Source: an uncultured beta proteobacterium
Lineage (GTDB): Bacteria > Pseudomonadota > Gammaproteobacteria > Burkholderiales > Burkholderiaceae_C
DNA: 64,000 bases
Assembly: GCA_903845935.1 (NCBI GenBank)
Contig: CAIMZI010000036.1
Span: 1 to 64,000 of the forward strand
Reading direction: 5' to 3'
The notes below the pieces were generated by a model. That model was not told the origin of the DNA and did not search any database. It saw only the letters and a program-made list of their open reading frames with translations. A program made the position numbers and the translations under genes. The stretch's first letter is position 1, and the number at the start of each line of letters is the position of its first letter. Positions 8,569 through 19,049 of this stretch are shown here, one piece after another.

Positions 8569-8751
8569 TTAGAGAACCTTGACCAGGTAACTGATCTTGT
8601 TAATCATGCCGCGCACTTCAGGAGAATCCTTCAGTTCGCTGACGCTGTTGAGCTTGCGCAGGCCCAGACCACGCACGGTGGCGCGGTGTGATTCCTGGCA
8701 GCCAATTGGGCTACGCACCAATTGGATTTTTACGGTTTGTTGTGTTGTCAT
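8569..8751 (-). CDS. rpmD: 50S ribosomal protein L30
   Basis: The 60-residue protein contains [27 protein letters not shown] and ends SYLVKVL, the L30 core. L30 is a small alpha/beta protein on the 50S surface near 5S rRNA. Size matches the bacterial norm of 58-62 residues. It is in spc-operon order between rpsE (14-base gap) and rplO (10-base gap). Confidence 0.97.
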   Translation of the reverse strand: MTTQQTVKIQLVRSPIGCQESHRATVRGLGLRKLNSVSELKDSPEVRGMINKISYLVKVL

Positions 8752-8765
8752 GATTGAAACTCCGC

Positions 8766-9290
8766 TTAAACGTAGAGTTCTTCAACAGTCTTGCCACGCT
8801 TGGCCGCCACTGCAGCCGGTGTCGTCGACACAGACAGGGCATCCAGAGTCGCACGGACCATGTTGTAGGGATTGGACGAACCATGGCTCTTGGCCACGAT
8901 GTCGGTAATACCAACTACTTCGAAGACAGCGCGCATGGGGCCGCCCGCAATGATACCGGTTCCCTTGGGAGCCGGTGCCATCATGACGCTGGCAGCGCCG
9001 TGGTGACCCATTACCTTGTGGAAAATGGTACCGTTTTTCAAGGTGACCTTGAGCATGTTGCGACGGGCTTCTTCCATGGCCTTCTGCACAGCAGCAGGAA
9101 CTTCCTTGGATTTACCCTTACCCATACCGATGCGACCTTCGCCGTCACCCACTACGGTCAGTGCAGCGAAGCCGAGAATACGACCACCCTTCACCACCTT
9201 GGTGACGCGATTGATCGCGATCATCTTCTCGCGCAGACCGTCCTCAGGACCCTCGGCCTTACCTTGCATTTTTGCTTGAACTTTAGCCAT
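8766..9290 (-). CDS. rpsE: 30S ribosomal protein S5
   Basis: The 174-residue protein begins with a charged leader and then shows the S5 double-stranded-RNA-binding fold ([43 protein letters not shown]). The C-terminal domain follows, with [19 protein letters not shown]5 lines the mRNA entry tunnel and affects decoding fidelity; mutations in its loop give spectinomycin resistance in other bacteria. It lies 17 bases after rplR. Confidence 0.98.
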   Translation of the reverse strand: MAKVQAKMQGKAEGPEDGLREKMIAINRVTKVVKGGRILGFAALTVVGDGEGRIGMGKGKSKEVPAAVQKAMEEARRNMLKVTLKNGTIFHKVMGHHGAASVMMAPAPKGTGIIAGGPMRAVFEVVGITDIVAKSHGSSNPYNMVRATLDALSVSTTPAAVAAKRGKTVEELYV

Positions 9291-9307
9291 TCTGATTTCC
9301 GATCTGC

Positions 9308-9673
9308 TTAGAACTGCAAGCCAGCGGCGCGTGCGGCATCAGCCAGCGCCTTGATACGGCCGTGGTACGCAAAACCTGCGCGGTCAAATGCAACTTTTTC
9401 AACACCGGCAGCCTTGGCTTTTTCAGCCACGCGCTTACCAATGAGTTCTGCGGCTGCGACGTTGCCGCCCTTGCCGGCTGCACCCAGGGCCGTACGCACT
9501 TCGGCTTCGGCTGTGGACGCAGATGCAATCACCTTGCCGCCGTCGCCAGAAATGACGCTGGCGTAGATGTGCAGGTTGGTGCGGTTTACGGTCAGACGGG
9601 CAACACCTTGTGTGGCGATGCGGATACGTGTCTGACGGGCCCGGCGAAGACGCTGCTCTTTTTTGGTCAACAT
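9308..9673 (-). CDS. rplR: 50S ribosomal protein L18
   Basis: The 121-residue protein begins [20 protein letters not shown], the basic tail that binds 5S rRNA, and ends with the motif [25 protein letters not shown]18 delivers 5S rRNA to the 50S subunit with L5. Size is normal (about 117-122). It follows rplF with an 11-base gap in the canonical spc order. Confidence 0.97.
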   Translation of the reverse strand: MLTKKEQRLRRARQTRIRIATQGVARLTVNRTNLHIYASVISGDGGKVIASASTAEAEVRTALGAAGKGGNVAAAELIGKRVAEKAKAAGVEKVAFDRAGFAYHGRIKALADAARAAGLQF

Positions 9674-9684
9674 GGTGCAGCTCC

Positions 9685-10218
9685 TTATTTCTTCTTGGTT
9701 TCTTTGATCGTGATCTTTTCGTCCGAATAACGGATACCCTTGCCCTTGTAAGGCTCGGGAGGACGAACAGCACGTATCTCAGCAGCAATCTGGCCAACGC
9801 GCTGACGGTCAGCGCCCTTGATCAGGATTTCTGTCGGTGTGGGGGTGGCCACCGTTATGCCAGCAGGCATATCGATATTCACCGGATGGGAGTAACCCAC
9901 CACCAGGTTCAACTTGGTACCAGCGGCTGCGGCTTTGTAGCCCACACCCAACAGGTTGAGTTTCTTTTCGAAACCCTTGGTCACACCGACCACCATGTTG
10001 TTCACCAGTTGACGCATGGTGCCACTCATGGCATCTGCTTCACGGGATTCATTGGCAGGAGCAAAGCTGAGCTTGCCTGCGTCGTTGGTCATGGTCACCA
10101 GGGTGTTGAGCGTCAGTTGCAGAGCGCCGCCAGTGCCTTTGACACTGACCAGACCTGCATTGAAAGACACATCCACACCGGCGGGGATCATGACTGGAAG
10201 TTTGCCTACACGGGACAT
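9685..10218 (-). CDS. rplF: 50S ribosomal protein L6
   Basis: The 177-residue protein starts [19 protein letters not shown] and ends with the L6 signature [16 protein letters not shown] plus a Lys-rich tail. The two repeated alpha/beta halves are visible. L6 contacts the sarcin-ricin region where elongation factors bind. The ATG at 10218 gives the exact family length; the open frame extends 19 codons further upstream without a conserved sequence. It is 22 bases after rpsH. Confidence 0.97.
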   Translation of the reverse strand: MSRVGKLPVMIPAGVDVSFNAGLVSVKGTGGALQLTLNTLVTMTNDAGKLSFAPANESREADAMSGTMRQLVNNMVVGVTKGFEKKLNLLGVGYKAAAAGTKLNLVVGYSHPVNIDMPAGITVATPTPTEILIKGADRQRVGQIAAEIRAVRPPEPYKGKGIRYSDEKITIKETKKK

Positions 10219-10240
10219 TGTTAAATACTCCTCTGTGGCA

Positions 10241-10636
10241 TTAAGCGACGTAGCACAACACTTCGCCACCGACACCGGTAGCGCGCGCTTTGCGATCTGT
10301 CATGACGCCCTGGGGCGTAGTTACGATGGCCACGCCGAGTCCGTTTTGGACTTGGGGGATGGCATCGCTGCCACGGTAAACGCGCAGGCCGGGACGGCTC
10401 ACACGCTCAATACGTTCGATCACGGGGCGACCGGCGTAATATTTCAGGGCGATAACGAGTTCAGACTTACCACCTTCGGTGACAACCTTGAATCCGTCGA
10501 TGTAGCCTTCTTCTTGCAACACTGCTGCAATGGCAACCTTCACTTTGGATGAAGGGATGGAGACCGTAGTCTTAGCCACCATTTGCGCATTGCGAATACG
10601 TGTCAACAGGTCGGCAATTGGGTCACTCATGCTCAT
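10241..10636 (-). CDS. rpsH: 30S ribosomal protein S8
   Basis: The 131-residue protein opens [18 protein letters not shown], as in other betaproteobacteria, and ends with the conserved [26 protein letters not shown]8 binds the central domain of 16S rRNA and, in E. coli, represses the spc operon by binding its mRNA around rplE. A second in-frame ATG two codons in cannot be excluded as the start. It lies 17 bases after rpsN. Confidence 0.97.
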   Translation of the reverse strand: MSMSDPIADLLTRIRNAQMVAKTTVSIPSSKVKVAIAAVLQEEGYIDGFKVVTEGGKSELVIALKYYAGRPVIERIERVSRPGLRVYRGSDAIPQVQNGLGVAIVTTPQGVMTDRKARATGVGGEVLCYVA

Positions 10637-10653
10637 ATTGGTTCTCCTGCCGC

Positions 10654-10959
10654 TTACCAGCTGGCCTTGACGATGCCGGGTATTTCACCAGCAAAGGCCA
10701 TTTCACGAATCTTTGCGCGTGCCAGACCGAAGTGCTGGAACGTGCCACGGGGGCGACCGGTGATCGCACAACGGTTACGTTGGCGAGTCGGGTTCGAATT
10801 ACGGGGCAGCTTTTGCAGACCCAGACGGGCAGCAGCGCGCTCGTCATCCGTACGCTTTGCGTCGGTAGAGATGGCCTTCAGTTCCGCATATTTCTTTGCG
10901 TACTTAGCAGCCAGCTTGTCACGTTTGAGCTCGCGCTCGATTAATGCCATTTTTGCCAC
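10654..10959 (-). CDS. rpsN: 30S ribosomal protein S14
   Basis: The 101-residue protein has the zinc-free (C-minus) form: the core [34 protein letters not shown] keeps only one Cys. The start is a GTG at 10959, chosen because GAGG lies 7 bases upstream and because it gives [13 protein letters not shown], the family N-terminus and E. coli length. A longer reading from an upstream ATG would run into rplE. S14 lies in the 30S head. The gap to rplE is 8 bases. Confidence 0.96.
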   Translation of the reverse strand: MAKMALIERELKRDKLAAKYAKKYAELKAISTDAKRTDDERAAARLGLQKLPRNSNPTRQRNRCAITGRPRGTFQHFGLARAKIREMAFAGEIPGIVKASW

Positions 10960-10967
10960 AGTTCGCC

Positions 10968-11507
10968 TCAGTTCTTGAACGGGAAACGGAAAGCTGCGAG
11001 CAGTGCCTTGCACTCTTCATCAGTCTTGGCCGTCGTAGTGATACTGATATTGAGACCGCGCAAGGCATCAACCTTGTCATATTCAATCTCAGGGAAAATG
11101 ATCTGCTCTTTCACGCCGATGTTGTAGTTGCCGCGGCCATCGAAGGCGCGACCAGAGATACCACGAAAGTCACGTACGCGGGGCAGAGCCACGGTAACAA
11201 AACGATCCAGGAACTCAAACATCTGCACGCCGCGCAGAGTCACCATGCAACCAATGGCCTGGCCTTCGCGGATCTTGAATCCGGCAATGGCTTTCTTGGA
11301 CTTGGTCACCACAGGCTTTTGGCCTGCAATCTTGGTCAGGTCGGCAACTGCGTTGTCCATGACCTTCTTGTCAGCAACCGCTTCACTGACACCCATGTTC
11401 AGGGTGATCTTGGTGAAACGCGGCACTTGCATGGCCGACTTGTAGCCAAACTTGGCAATCAGGTCAGGCGCCACTTTGTCGCGGTAAATTTGTTGAAGAC
11501 GTGCCAT
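10968..11507 (-). CDS. rplE: 50S ribosomal protein L5
   Basis: The 179-residue protein matches E. coli L5 in length. It contains [20 protein letters not shown], the loop [20 protein letters not shown], and the C-terminal [21 protein letters not shown]5 binds 5S rRNA and the P-site tRNA elbow. It starts 2 bases after the rplX stop, which points to translational coupling in the spc operon. Confidence 0.98.
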   Translation of the reverse strand: MARLQQIYRDKVAPDLIAKFGYKSAMQVPRFTKITLNMGVSEAVADKKVMDNAVADLTKIAGQKPVVTKSKKAIAGFKIREGQAIGCMVTLRGVQMFEFLDRFVTVALPRVRDFRGISGRAFDGRGNYNIGVKEQIIFPEIEYDKVDALRGLNISITTTAKTDEECKALLAAFRFPFKN

Positions 11508-11509
11508 GC

Positions 11510-11830
11510 TTATGCCACCTTGATTTCTTCGCCGCTGGACTTGTAAACGCGAACGCGTTTGCCATCAGCAAGCAACTTGATACCAACACGGTCAGCCTTG
11601 CCCGTTGCAGCATTGAAAATAGCTACATTGGACTGGTGAATAGGCATGGTCTTTTCGACGATGCCGCCGGCGGCGCCCTTCATTGGGTTTGGCTTGGTGT
11701 GTTTCTTCACCAAGTTAACACCCTCTACGAGTACGTGCGAATCATCTTTGCGCAGCGCGATGGTGCCGCGCTTGCCCTTATCGCGTCCTGCGATAACGAT
11801 GACTTCGTCGCCTTTGCGAATCTTGTTCAT
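11510..11830 (-). CDS. rplX: 50S ribosomal protein L24
   Basis: The 106-residue protein starts [22 protein letters not shown], the KOW motif of L24, followed by [16 protein letters not shown] and [16 protein letters not shown]24 is one of the two assembly initiators of the 50S subunit and sits at the tunnel exit. Length is normal. It is second in the spc operon, 9 bases after rplN. Confidence 0.98.
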   Translation of the reverse strand: MNKIRKGDEVIVIAGRDKGKRGTIALRKDDSHVLVEGVNLVKKHTKPNPMKGAAGGIVEKTMPIHQSNVAIFNAATGKADRVGIKLLADGKRVRVYKSSGEEIKVA

Positions 11831-11839
11831 GGCGGGTCC

Positions 11840-12208
11840 TTACAAAACTTCAGGAGCCAGGGACACGATCTTCATGAACTTCTCGGTACGCAGTTCACGC
11901 GTCACGGGTCCAAAGATGCGGGTGCCGATAGGCTCCAACTTGGCGTTAAGCAACACTGCTGCGTTGCCGTCGAATTTCACCAGGGAACCATCGCTACGGC
12001 GGATGCCCTTAGCGGTGCGAACCACAACCGCGCTATAGACTTCGCCTTTTTTGACGCGTCCGCGGGGTGCAGCTTCCTTGATGCTAACTTTGATGATGTC
12101 GCCAACACTGGCGTAACGACGCTTAGAACCGCCCAGCACCTTGATGCAGAGAACGGACTTAGCGCCAGTGTTGTCGGCGACTTCCAGTCGAGATTCAGTT
12201 TGGATCAT
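11840..12208 (-). CDS. rplN: 50S ribosomal protein L14
   Basis: The 122-residue protein starts [19 protein letters not shown] and carries the L14 segments [23 protein letters not shown] and [12 protein letters not shown]14 forms an intersubunit bridge and is the docking site of the silencing factor RsfS. It is the first gene of the spc operon; the ATG at 12208 gives the family length. About 145 bases of leader separate it from a strong promoter candidate. No rpsQ or other S10-operon gene lies upstream. Confidence 0.98.
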   Translation of the reverse strand: MIQTESRLEVADNTGAKSVLCIKVLGGSKRRYASVGDIIKVSIKEAAPRGRVKKGEVYSAVVVRTAKGIRRSDGSLVKFDGNAAVLLNAKLEPIGTRIFGPVTRELRTEKFMKIVSLAPEVL

Positions 12209-12360
12209 TTCAATTATTCCCAACTTGCACCTGGTGCACCCAATCGCCTCATGGCAATTCAGCACAACAAATCAGTCTTGGGCCCGCTGTACGCCGCTCG
12301 AACCACTCAAGCAGCCTCCATTTGGGCAGAAACTTCATACTCTTGCGAGCGAAGCCCTCG

Positions 12361-12389
12361 ATTATGCATCCGATTTAACGGGTTGGCAA
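12361..12389 (-). promoter_or_regulatory. Sigma-70 promoter candidate for the spc operon
   Basis: On the minus strand TTGCCA (12384-12389) and CATAAT (12361-12366) are separated by exactly 17 bases. Each hexamer has one mismatch to consensus. It lies between glpD and rplN, and transcription would start near 12354, giving a leader of roughly 146 bases before rplN. It is the best promoter-like sequence in this gap. Confidence 0.65.
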
Positions 12390-12397
12390 CGGTTTTC

Positions 12398-13999
12398 TCA
12401 GGGAATTTGCAAATACTGGGCCGCTAGCTGGGTGAATTCGCGCTCCTGGGGATCGAGCCCAGTCTCCTCCAACAGGATTTCCGCCACCCGAGGCGCCAGT
12501 TGAGCCGCCAGTCTGGCATCTAAGAAAAGCATTCTGGAACGTCGCGCCAGCATGTCTTCCACCGTCAGCGCATATTCATAGCGTGCGGCAAAGCGCACCA
12601 TGGCCTCGCTCAGGCCATCCGCGAGCCACACATAGGCGCCGGGCAAGGCCTGCAGCAATGCGGCTTCACTGCCATAAGAATGGGCGCCTTCCGACATTCC
12701 GATCGAGACCGGCGAGAACTCCGGCCCAAACTGGGCACCTACCAGGCGCAGGTCCACGGTCTGCCCGGCAGGGCGCCGTTCGAGCAGGCCCTTGTCCGCA
12801 CAGGTCTCCAGCACATCCTCGGCCATGGCCCGGTAGGTGGTCCATTTGCCACCGGTGACCGTCACCAAGCCGCTGCGGCTGGCAATCACCGTATGTTCCC
12901 GACTCAGCGCCTTGGTACTTTCGCCGTGTTGTGACTTGAGCAAGGGCCGCAAGCCGACCCAGATGCTTTTGATGTCATCCCGGCCGGGCGCCCGAAGCAG
13001 ATAGCGCCCAGACTCTCTCAATATGAAATCCACTTCGTCAGCGAAGGGCAAGGGCTCGCGCGCCAGATCATGGCGCGGCGTGTCGGTGGTGCCCAGGATC
13101 AGCCTACCCAGCCAGGGCACGGCAAACAGCACGCGGCCGTCCGAGGTCTTGGGCACCATCAGCGCCCGGTCGGAGTCCAGAAAGCTGCGCTCCACCACGA
13201 TGTGCACGCCCTGGCTGGGAGCCACCAGGGGCTGAATCGCCCGGCCCCCGCCCGCGCTGTGGGCCGCACTATCCATAGCGCGCAGCGCGTCAACCCAAAC
13301 CCCGCAGGCATTCACCACACAGCGGGAACCGATGCGATAGGTCTGTCCGCTGATGCTGTCCCGCGCCTGCAAGCCGCTGATCTTGCCGCCTTCATATAGG
13401 AGTCCGGTGACCGCGCAGTAATTGACCAGCAGCGCGCCGCGCGTGGCCGCAGTGCGGGTCAGCGCCAGAGCCAGGCGCGCATCGTTGAACTGCCCGTCCC
13501 AATACTGCACACCACCCTTTAGTCCCTCCCTGCGCACGTTGGGCAAGGCCTTTGCAGTCGCCTCTGCCCCCAAAAAACGCGTCTTACCCAAGCCTGCCTT
13601 GCCCGCCAACAGGTCGTACAGCGTCAAGCCGATGCCGTAAAACGGCGCCTCCCACCAGCGGTAAGAAGGCACGACAAAGGCCAAGGACTGGGCCAGATGC
13701 GGCGCATTGCGCAACAGCGTGCTGCGCTCGTGCAAGGCCTCTCGCACCAGGGAAATATTGCCCTGCGCGAGATAGCGCACACCGCCATGCACCAGCTTGG
13801 TGGCGCGCGACGAGGTGCCCTTGGCAAAGTCATGCGACTCCAACAGCAGCACACTCAATCCGCGAGCAGCTGCGTCCAGCGCCACGCCCAGACCGGTCGC
13901 ACCACCACCGACCACCACCAGGTCATAGACCCGGTCCACGGCCAGACGCGCCATCAGATCGGCACGGCGCGTAGGCATGGGGAACTGTGGAGTTAGCAT
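12398..13999 (-). CDS. glpD: Aerobic glycerol-3-phosphate dehydrogenase
   Basis: The 533-residue flavoprotein has the dinucleotide motif [20 protein letters not shown] near residue 30 and the GlpD signature [17 protein letters not shown]. It oxidises glycerol-3-phosphate to dihydroxyacetone phosphate at the inner membrane face and passes electrons to ubiquinone. Length is slightly over the E. coli enzyme (501), mostly at the termini. The start at 13999 is chosen among several in-frame codons and is not certain; ATG 13978 is an alternative. It is divergent from glpK with only about 50 bases between, so a shared control region is likely. Confidence 0.93.
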   Translation of the reverse strand: MLTPQFPMPTRRADLMARLAVDRVYDLVVVGGGATGLGVALDAAARGLSVLLLESHDFAKGTSSRATKLVHGGVRYLAQGNISLVREALHERSTLLRNAPHLAQSLAFVVPSYRWWEAPFYGIGLTLYDLLAGKAGLGKTRFLGAEATAKALPNVRREGLKGGVQYWDGQFNDARLALALTRTAATRGALLVNYCAVTGLLYEGGKISGLQARDSISGQTYRIGSRCVVNACGVWVDALRAMDSAAHSAGGGRAIQPLVAPSQGVHIVVERSFLDSDRALMVPKTSDGRVLFAVPWLGRLILGTTDTPRHDLAREPLPFADEVDFILRESGRYLLRAPGRDDIKSIWVGLRPLLKSQHGESTKALSREHTVIASRSGLVTVTGGKWTTYRAMAEDVLETCADKGLLERRPAGQTVDLRLVGAQFGPEFSPVSIGMSEGAHSYGSEAALLQALPGAYVWLADGLSEAMVRFAARYEYALTVEDMLARRSRMLFLDARLAAQLAPRVAEILLEETGLDPQEREFTQLAAQYLQIP

Positions 14000-14049
14000 G
14001 CGGGATCTTTGTTCAGGGCGGTTCGCCCGATTATCGCGAAGGCAACGCA

Positions 14050-15540
<1,491 letters not shown>

Positions 15541-15571
15541 GCTCGGGCCACTCTTTTTTCTCAAGCACACC

Positions 15572-16387
15572 ATGACATCAAGCATTGCATTTATAGGCGG
15601 CGGCAATATGGCCAGCGCCATCATCGGCGGACTCTTGAAACAAGGCATGAGGCCCGAACAGATCCTGGTGGTGGAACCTTTTCAAGAGGCCCGCACCAGG
15701 CTGAAAGAGCTGTTCGGCATAGAGGCGCTCAGCGCCCCCGACGCCACCCTGGAGCGTGCCAATCTGGTGGTCTGGGCGGTCAAGCCACAGACCTTCAAGG
15801 ACGCTGCGCTGCAAACCAAGGCGTTCACCGCCAAGGCCCTGCACCTGAGCGTGGCGGCCGGCATCCGCAGCGACAGCATCGCCGCGTGGCTGGGCACCGA
15901 GCGCATCATCCGCTGCATGCCCAACACACCAGCACTGATCGGACAGGGCATGACGGCCCTGGTGGCCCGCGACGGCGTCACCGCAGCCGACCGACATTGG
16001 GCTGGTGAAGTGATTGCCACCACCGGCCAGTTCCTGTGGCTGGAACGTGAGGAACAGCTCGATGCAGTCACCGCCATCTCCGGTTCGGGACCGGCCTATA
16101 TGTTTTACTTCATGGAAGCCATGACCGCCGCCGGTGCCGAAATGGGCTTGTCCGCAGAACAGGCCTATCAGCTGGCCGTCGCCACCTTTATAGGCGCCGG
16201 CGAGCTGGCACGCGCCTCCACCGAGCCGCCCGAGGTGTTACGCCAGCGCGTCACGAGCAAGGGCGGCACCACCTATGCGGCGATCACCTCGATGGACGAG
16301 AGCGGCATCAAGGATCGCTTTGTCAAGGCCTTGCATGCGGCGCGGGATCGTGCCCGCGAAATGGGCGACGAATTCGGCGCGGCCTAG
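15572..16387 (+). CDS. proC: Pyrroline-5-carboxylate reductase
   Basis: The 271-residue protein starts with a Rossmann motif (IAFIGGGNMASAIIGGL). It carries the catalytic-domain signature from about residue 220, with the SKGGTTYAAI segment, after ISGSGPAYMFYFMEAM. It reduces pyrroline-5-carboxylate to proline with NAD(P)H. The ATG at 15572 fits the family N-terminus and lies 31 bases after glpK; the gene for the upstream step, proA, is in this window near 46 kb but unlinked. Confidence 0.96.
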   Translation: MTSSIAFIGGGNMASAIIGGLLKQGMRPEQILVVEPFQEARTRLKELFGIEALSAPDATLERANLVVWAVKPQTFKDAALQTKAFTAKALHLSVAAGIRSDSIAAWLGTERIIRCMPNTPALIGQGMTALVARDGVTAADRHWAGEVIATTGQFLWLEREEQLDAVTAISGSGPAYMFYFMEAMTAAGAEMGLSAEQAYQLAVATFIGAGELARASTEPPEVLRQRVTSKGGTTYAAITSMDESGIKDRFVKALHAARDRAREMGDEFGAA

Positions 16388-16484
16388 ACACGCGGTCGGC
16401 GTGAAGCTGTCACACAGGTTTCACGGCCGGGCCTGATGCTGTGCTTGCGGCATGTCGCCGCATTGCACCTACCAGCGAGCCCTT

Positions 16485-16763
16485 ATGAACGACCAAACCT
16501 CTCCCGAAACCGACGCAGTGGCCGACGAAGACTTTGAGACCATTGGCGATTACCACCGCATGGCGGCTCACCATTTCAGCGCCGCAGCCAAGCACCATCT
16601 GGCTGCTGCCGATGCCGACGACGAAGGCCATGAAGAAGCCAATGCCCGCCACGCCCTGCTGGCCTACCGCCACCAGCTCAACGGTGTGCAATGCGCCGAA
16701 ATCGCCATGATGGAAAGCGATACGCTGGACGACGAATTCGACGTCCCAAGCGAAGAGGACTAA
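16485..16763 (+). CDS. Hypothetical acidic His/Ala-rich small protein (92 aa)
   Basis: No named family is recognised. The protein is strongly acidic at both ends and has a central helical stretch with paired histidines (YHRMAAHHFSAAAKHHLAAAD), which could bind metal or simply form a coiled helix. There is no signal peptide. The ATG at 16485 is chosen; the 11 extra upstream codons are unconvincing. Its TAA stop overlaps the TAG stop of the convergent LysR gene within the four bases CTAA. Confidence 0.7.
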   Translation: MNDQTSPETDAVADEDFETIGDYHRMAAHHFSAAAKHHLAAADADDEGHEEANARHALLAYRHQLNGVQCAEIAMMESDTLDDEFDVPSEED

Positions 16764-17725
16764 AAAGCCGGGCGCGCCTGCCAGAAGGCGGGCGAGCCAA
16801 AGTGGTTCTTGAGATATTCGATCCAGAGCCTGACCCGCAGCGGCAAATGCTTGCGCTGCGGGAACACGGCGTAGACCCCGTTGGGCGGCGCGGCAAAGTC
16901 TTCCAGCACCGGCACCAGTTGCCCGGCCGCGATGTCAACCTCCACCTCCCAAATGCTGCGCCATGCAATGCCGTGGCCGGCCAAGCACCAGTCATGCAAC
17001 ACCTGGCCATCCGAGCAATCCAGCGGGCCGCCCGGTTTGAGATAGCTGACCTCGCCGGAACGCTTGGCGCCCTCCTCGTCCTTTGAATCCTGCCGCGCCC
17101 CCGCCGACAGCTTGAAGGCCCAGCCGCGCGTCTGCGAGGCGTCACTCGACAGCGTCAGACAATGAAAGCGCGACAGCTCGGCCGGAGTCTGCGGTATGCC
17201 ATGGCGCGCCAGATAGCCGGGCGTGGCCACGCACAGGCGACGGTTGTCGGCCATGCGCACGCTGACCAGGGACGAGTCGGGCATATCACCGACGCGCACC
17301 GCGCAATCAAAGCCCTCACCGGCCATGTCCACCACCCGGTCGCTCAGGTTCAACGAGATGGTGACCTCGGGGTGCAGCTCGTAAAACTTCGGGATCAGCG
17401 GCGCCACATGGCGGCGGCCAAACCCTGCCGGGGCGGTAATGCGCAAATGGCCACTGGCCTTGACGCCGCCTGCGCTGACGCTGGCCTCGGCATTGGCAAG
17501 GTCGGAGAGCAGGCGCTGGCAGTCTTCCAGAAAGGCGCTGCCTTCGTGCGTGAGCGTGATGCGCCGCGTGGTGCGCAGCAAGAGCTTGACGCCCAGTCTC
17601 TCCTCCAGCGCATCCAGCCTGCGCCCCATGATGGCCGGTGCCACGCCCTCGGCATGGGCCGCAGCGGTCAGACTGCCGCGCGCCGCCACCGAGACAAAAG
17701 ATTCCAGTTGCTTGAGCTTGCTCAT
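16760..17725 (-). CDS. LysR-family transcriptional regulator
   Basis: The 321-residue protein has the LysR winged helix-turn-helix at residues 3-62 (FVSVAARGSLTAAAHAEG, LEERLGVKLLLRTTR). The periplasmic-binding-like effector domain follows. A roughly 25-residue Lys/Glu/Asp-rich insert sits near residue 200 (ARQDSKDEEGAKRSGE), unusual for the fold. Its start overlaps the stop of the upstream CoA-transferase by four bases (ATGA), so the two are probably co-translated. The target is unknown; the CoA-transferase or divergent glcB are candidates. Confidence 0.93.
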   Translation of the reverse strand: MSKLKQLESFVSVAARGSLTAAAHAEGVAPAIMGRRLDALEERLGVKLLLRTTRRITLTHEGSAFLEDCQRLLSDLANAEASVSAGGVKASGHLRITAPAGFGRRHVAPLIPKFYELHPEVTISLNLSDRVVDMAGEGFDCAVRVGDMPDSSLVSVRMADNRRLCVATPGYLARHGIPQTPAELSRFHCLTLSSDASQTRGWAFKLSAGARQDSKDEEGAKRSGEVSYLKPGGPLDCSDGQVLHDWCLAGHGIAWRSIWEVEVDIAAGQLVPVLEDFAAPPNGVYAVFPQRKHLPLRVRLWIEYLKNHFGSPAFWQARPAF

Positions 17726-18942
17726 GACACCGAGCCCGGCTGCACCGGCAACAAAATGCCATCGCGCCGCAGGGCCGCCACTTCGTCGCCAGAGTAACCC
17801 AGGCTCAGCAGCAACTCCGTGCCATGCTCGTCCAGCTTGGGTGGGTCCAGCCGCAGGCCCAGTCGCTCGCCATCCAGCTTCAAGGGCAGCAGCGGCACAC
17901 GGGTCTCGCGCCCATCGGGCAGGGTCATGGGGGCCAGGCCACCGGTAGCATTCAGGTGCGGATCATTAAACAAATGCTGCGGATCGGTGATGGGCGCAAA
18001 CGGCAGGCCATTCGCCTCGAACAGTGCTGCCAGTTCGCTGGCCGGGGTGGATGCCAGCCGCTCGCGCAACAGTGGAATCAGCCAGTGCCGCGCCAGCACG
18101 CGCAGATTGTTGCTAGTCAGACGCGGATCTACCTGCAGATCTGCAAAACCAAAGGCCTGGCAGAAGATCGCCCATTGCGTGTCGCTGACCACAGCCAGGA
18201 AAATCTGCTCTTTGTCCTTCACGCTGAAGACGTCGTAAATACCCCAGGGCGAAATCTTCTGCGGCATCGGGTCAGCCGCCCGTCCGGTAATAGCGAACTG
18301 CAGCATATGCTGTGCCACCAAAAACACATTGTTCTCAAACAGCGCCGTCTCCACCTCCTGGCCTTTTCCCGTCTGCTGGCGCTGCATCAGTGCGGCCATG
18401 GCACCAATGGCGCCAAACATGCCGCCCATGATGTCGTTGACGCTGGAGCCTGCCCGCAACGGGTCGCCCGGGCGCCCGGTCATGTAGGCCAGGCCACCCA
18501 TCATCTGCACCACCTCGTCCAGCGCGGTGCGATGCTCATAGGGGCCGGGCAGAAAACCCTTGTGACTCACGTAAATCAGGCGCGGATGCCGTTGGACGAG
18601 CGTGGCGTAGTCCAGCCCCAGCTTCTGCATGGTGCTGGGCTTGAAGTTCTCGCTGACGATGTCGGCGGTGGCAATCAGCTTCTGCACCACTTCGCGTCCC
18701 TTTTCGCTGTGCAGGTCAAGCGCCAGGCTCTTCTTGTTGCGGTTAAACAGCGGGTAGAACCCGGCGCCGGCGCCCAGCAGCTTGCGCGTGCTGTCGCCGC
18801 CCAGTGGCTCGACCTTGATCACCTCGGCGCCCAGATCGCCCAGTACCATGCCGCAGGTGGGGCCCATCACCATATGGGTGAACTCAACGACGCGGATGCC
18901 CTCCAGTGGCAGCGGTCGCTTGAGGGTGGCGGATTCAGTCAT
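17722..18942 (-). CDS. CaiB/BaiF family CoA-transferase
   Basis: The 406-residue protein shows family III CoA-transferase features: LPLEGIRVVEFTHMVMGPTCGM at the N-terminus, NRNKKSLALDLHSEKGREV, and the aspartate-containing segment SSVNDIMGGMFGA near residue 170 that supplies the covalent carboxylate. It moves CoA between carboxylic acids; substrate is not predictable. The ATG at 18942 is chosen because CAGGT lies 9 bases upstream; in-frame ATGs at 18957 and 18966 are weaker. It is divergent from glcB and coupled to a LysR regulator. Confidence 0.92.
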   Translation of the reverse strand: MTESATLKRPLPLEGIRVVEFTHMVMGPTCGMVLGDLGAEVIKVEPLGGDSTRKLLGAGAGFYPLFNRNKKSLALDLHSEKGREVVQKLIATADIVSENFKPSTMQKLGLDYATLVQRHPRLIYVSHKGFLPGPYEHRTALDEVVQMMGGLAYMTGRPGDPLRAGSSVNDIMGGMFGAIGAMAALMQRQQTGKGQEVETALFENNVFLVAQHMLQFAITGRAADPMPQKISPWGIYDVFSVKDKEQIFLAVVSDTQWAIFCQAFGFADLQVDPRLTSNNLRVLARHWLIPLLRERLASTPASELAALFEANGLPFAPITDPQHLFNDPHLNATGGLAPMTLPDGRETRVPLLPLKLDGERLGLRLDPPKLDEHGTELLLSLGYSGDEVAALRRDGILLPVQPGSVS

Positions 18943-19049
18943 TTTCAGTACCTGCATTGAAGTCACGAATAGATTGCCATTTTTCCATATAGTGAATGGA
19001 TAAGGTTCGAATACAGTATGGCATCCGGTTTAATCTCTAAAGGCCAGCC

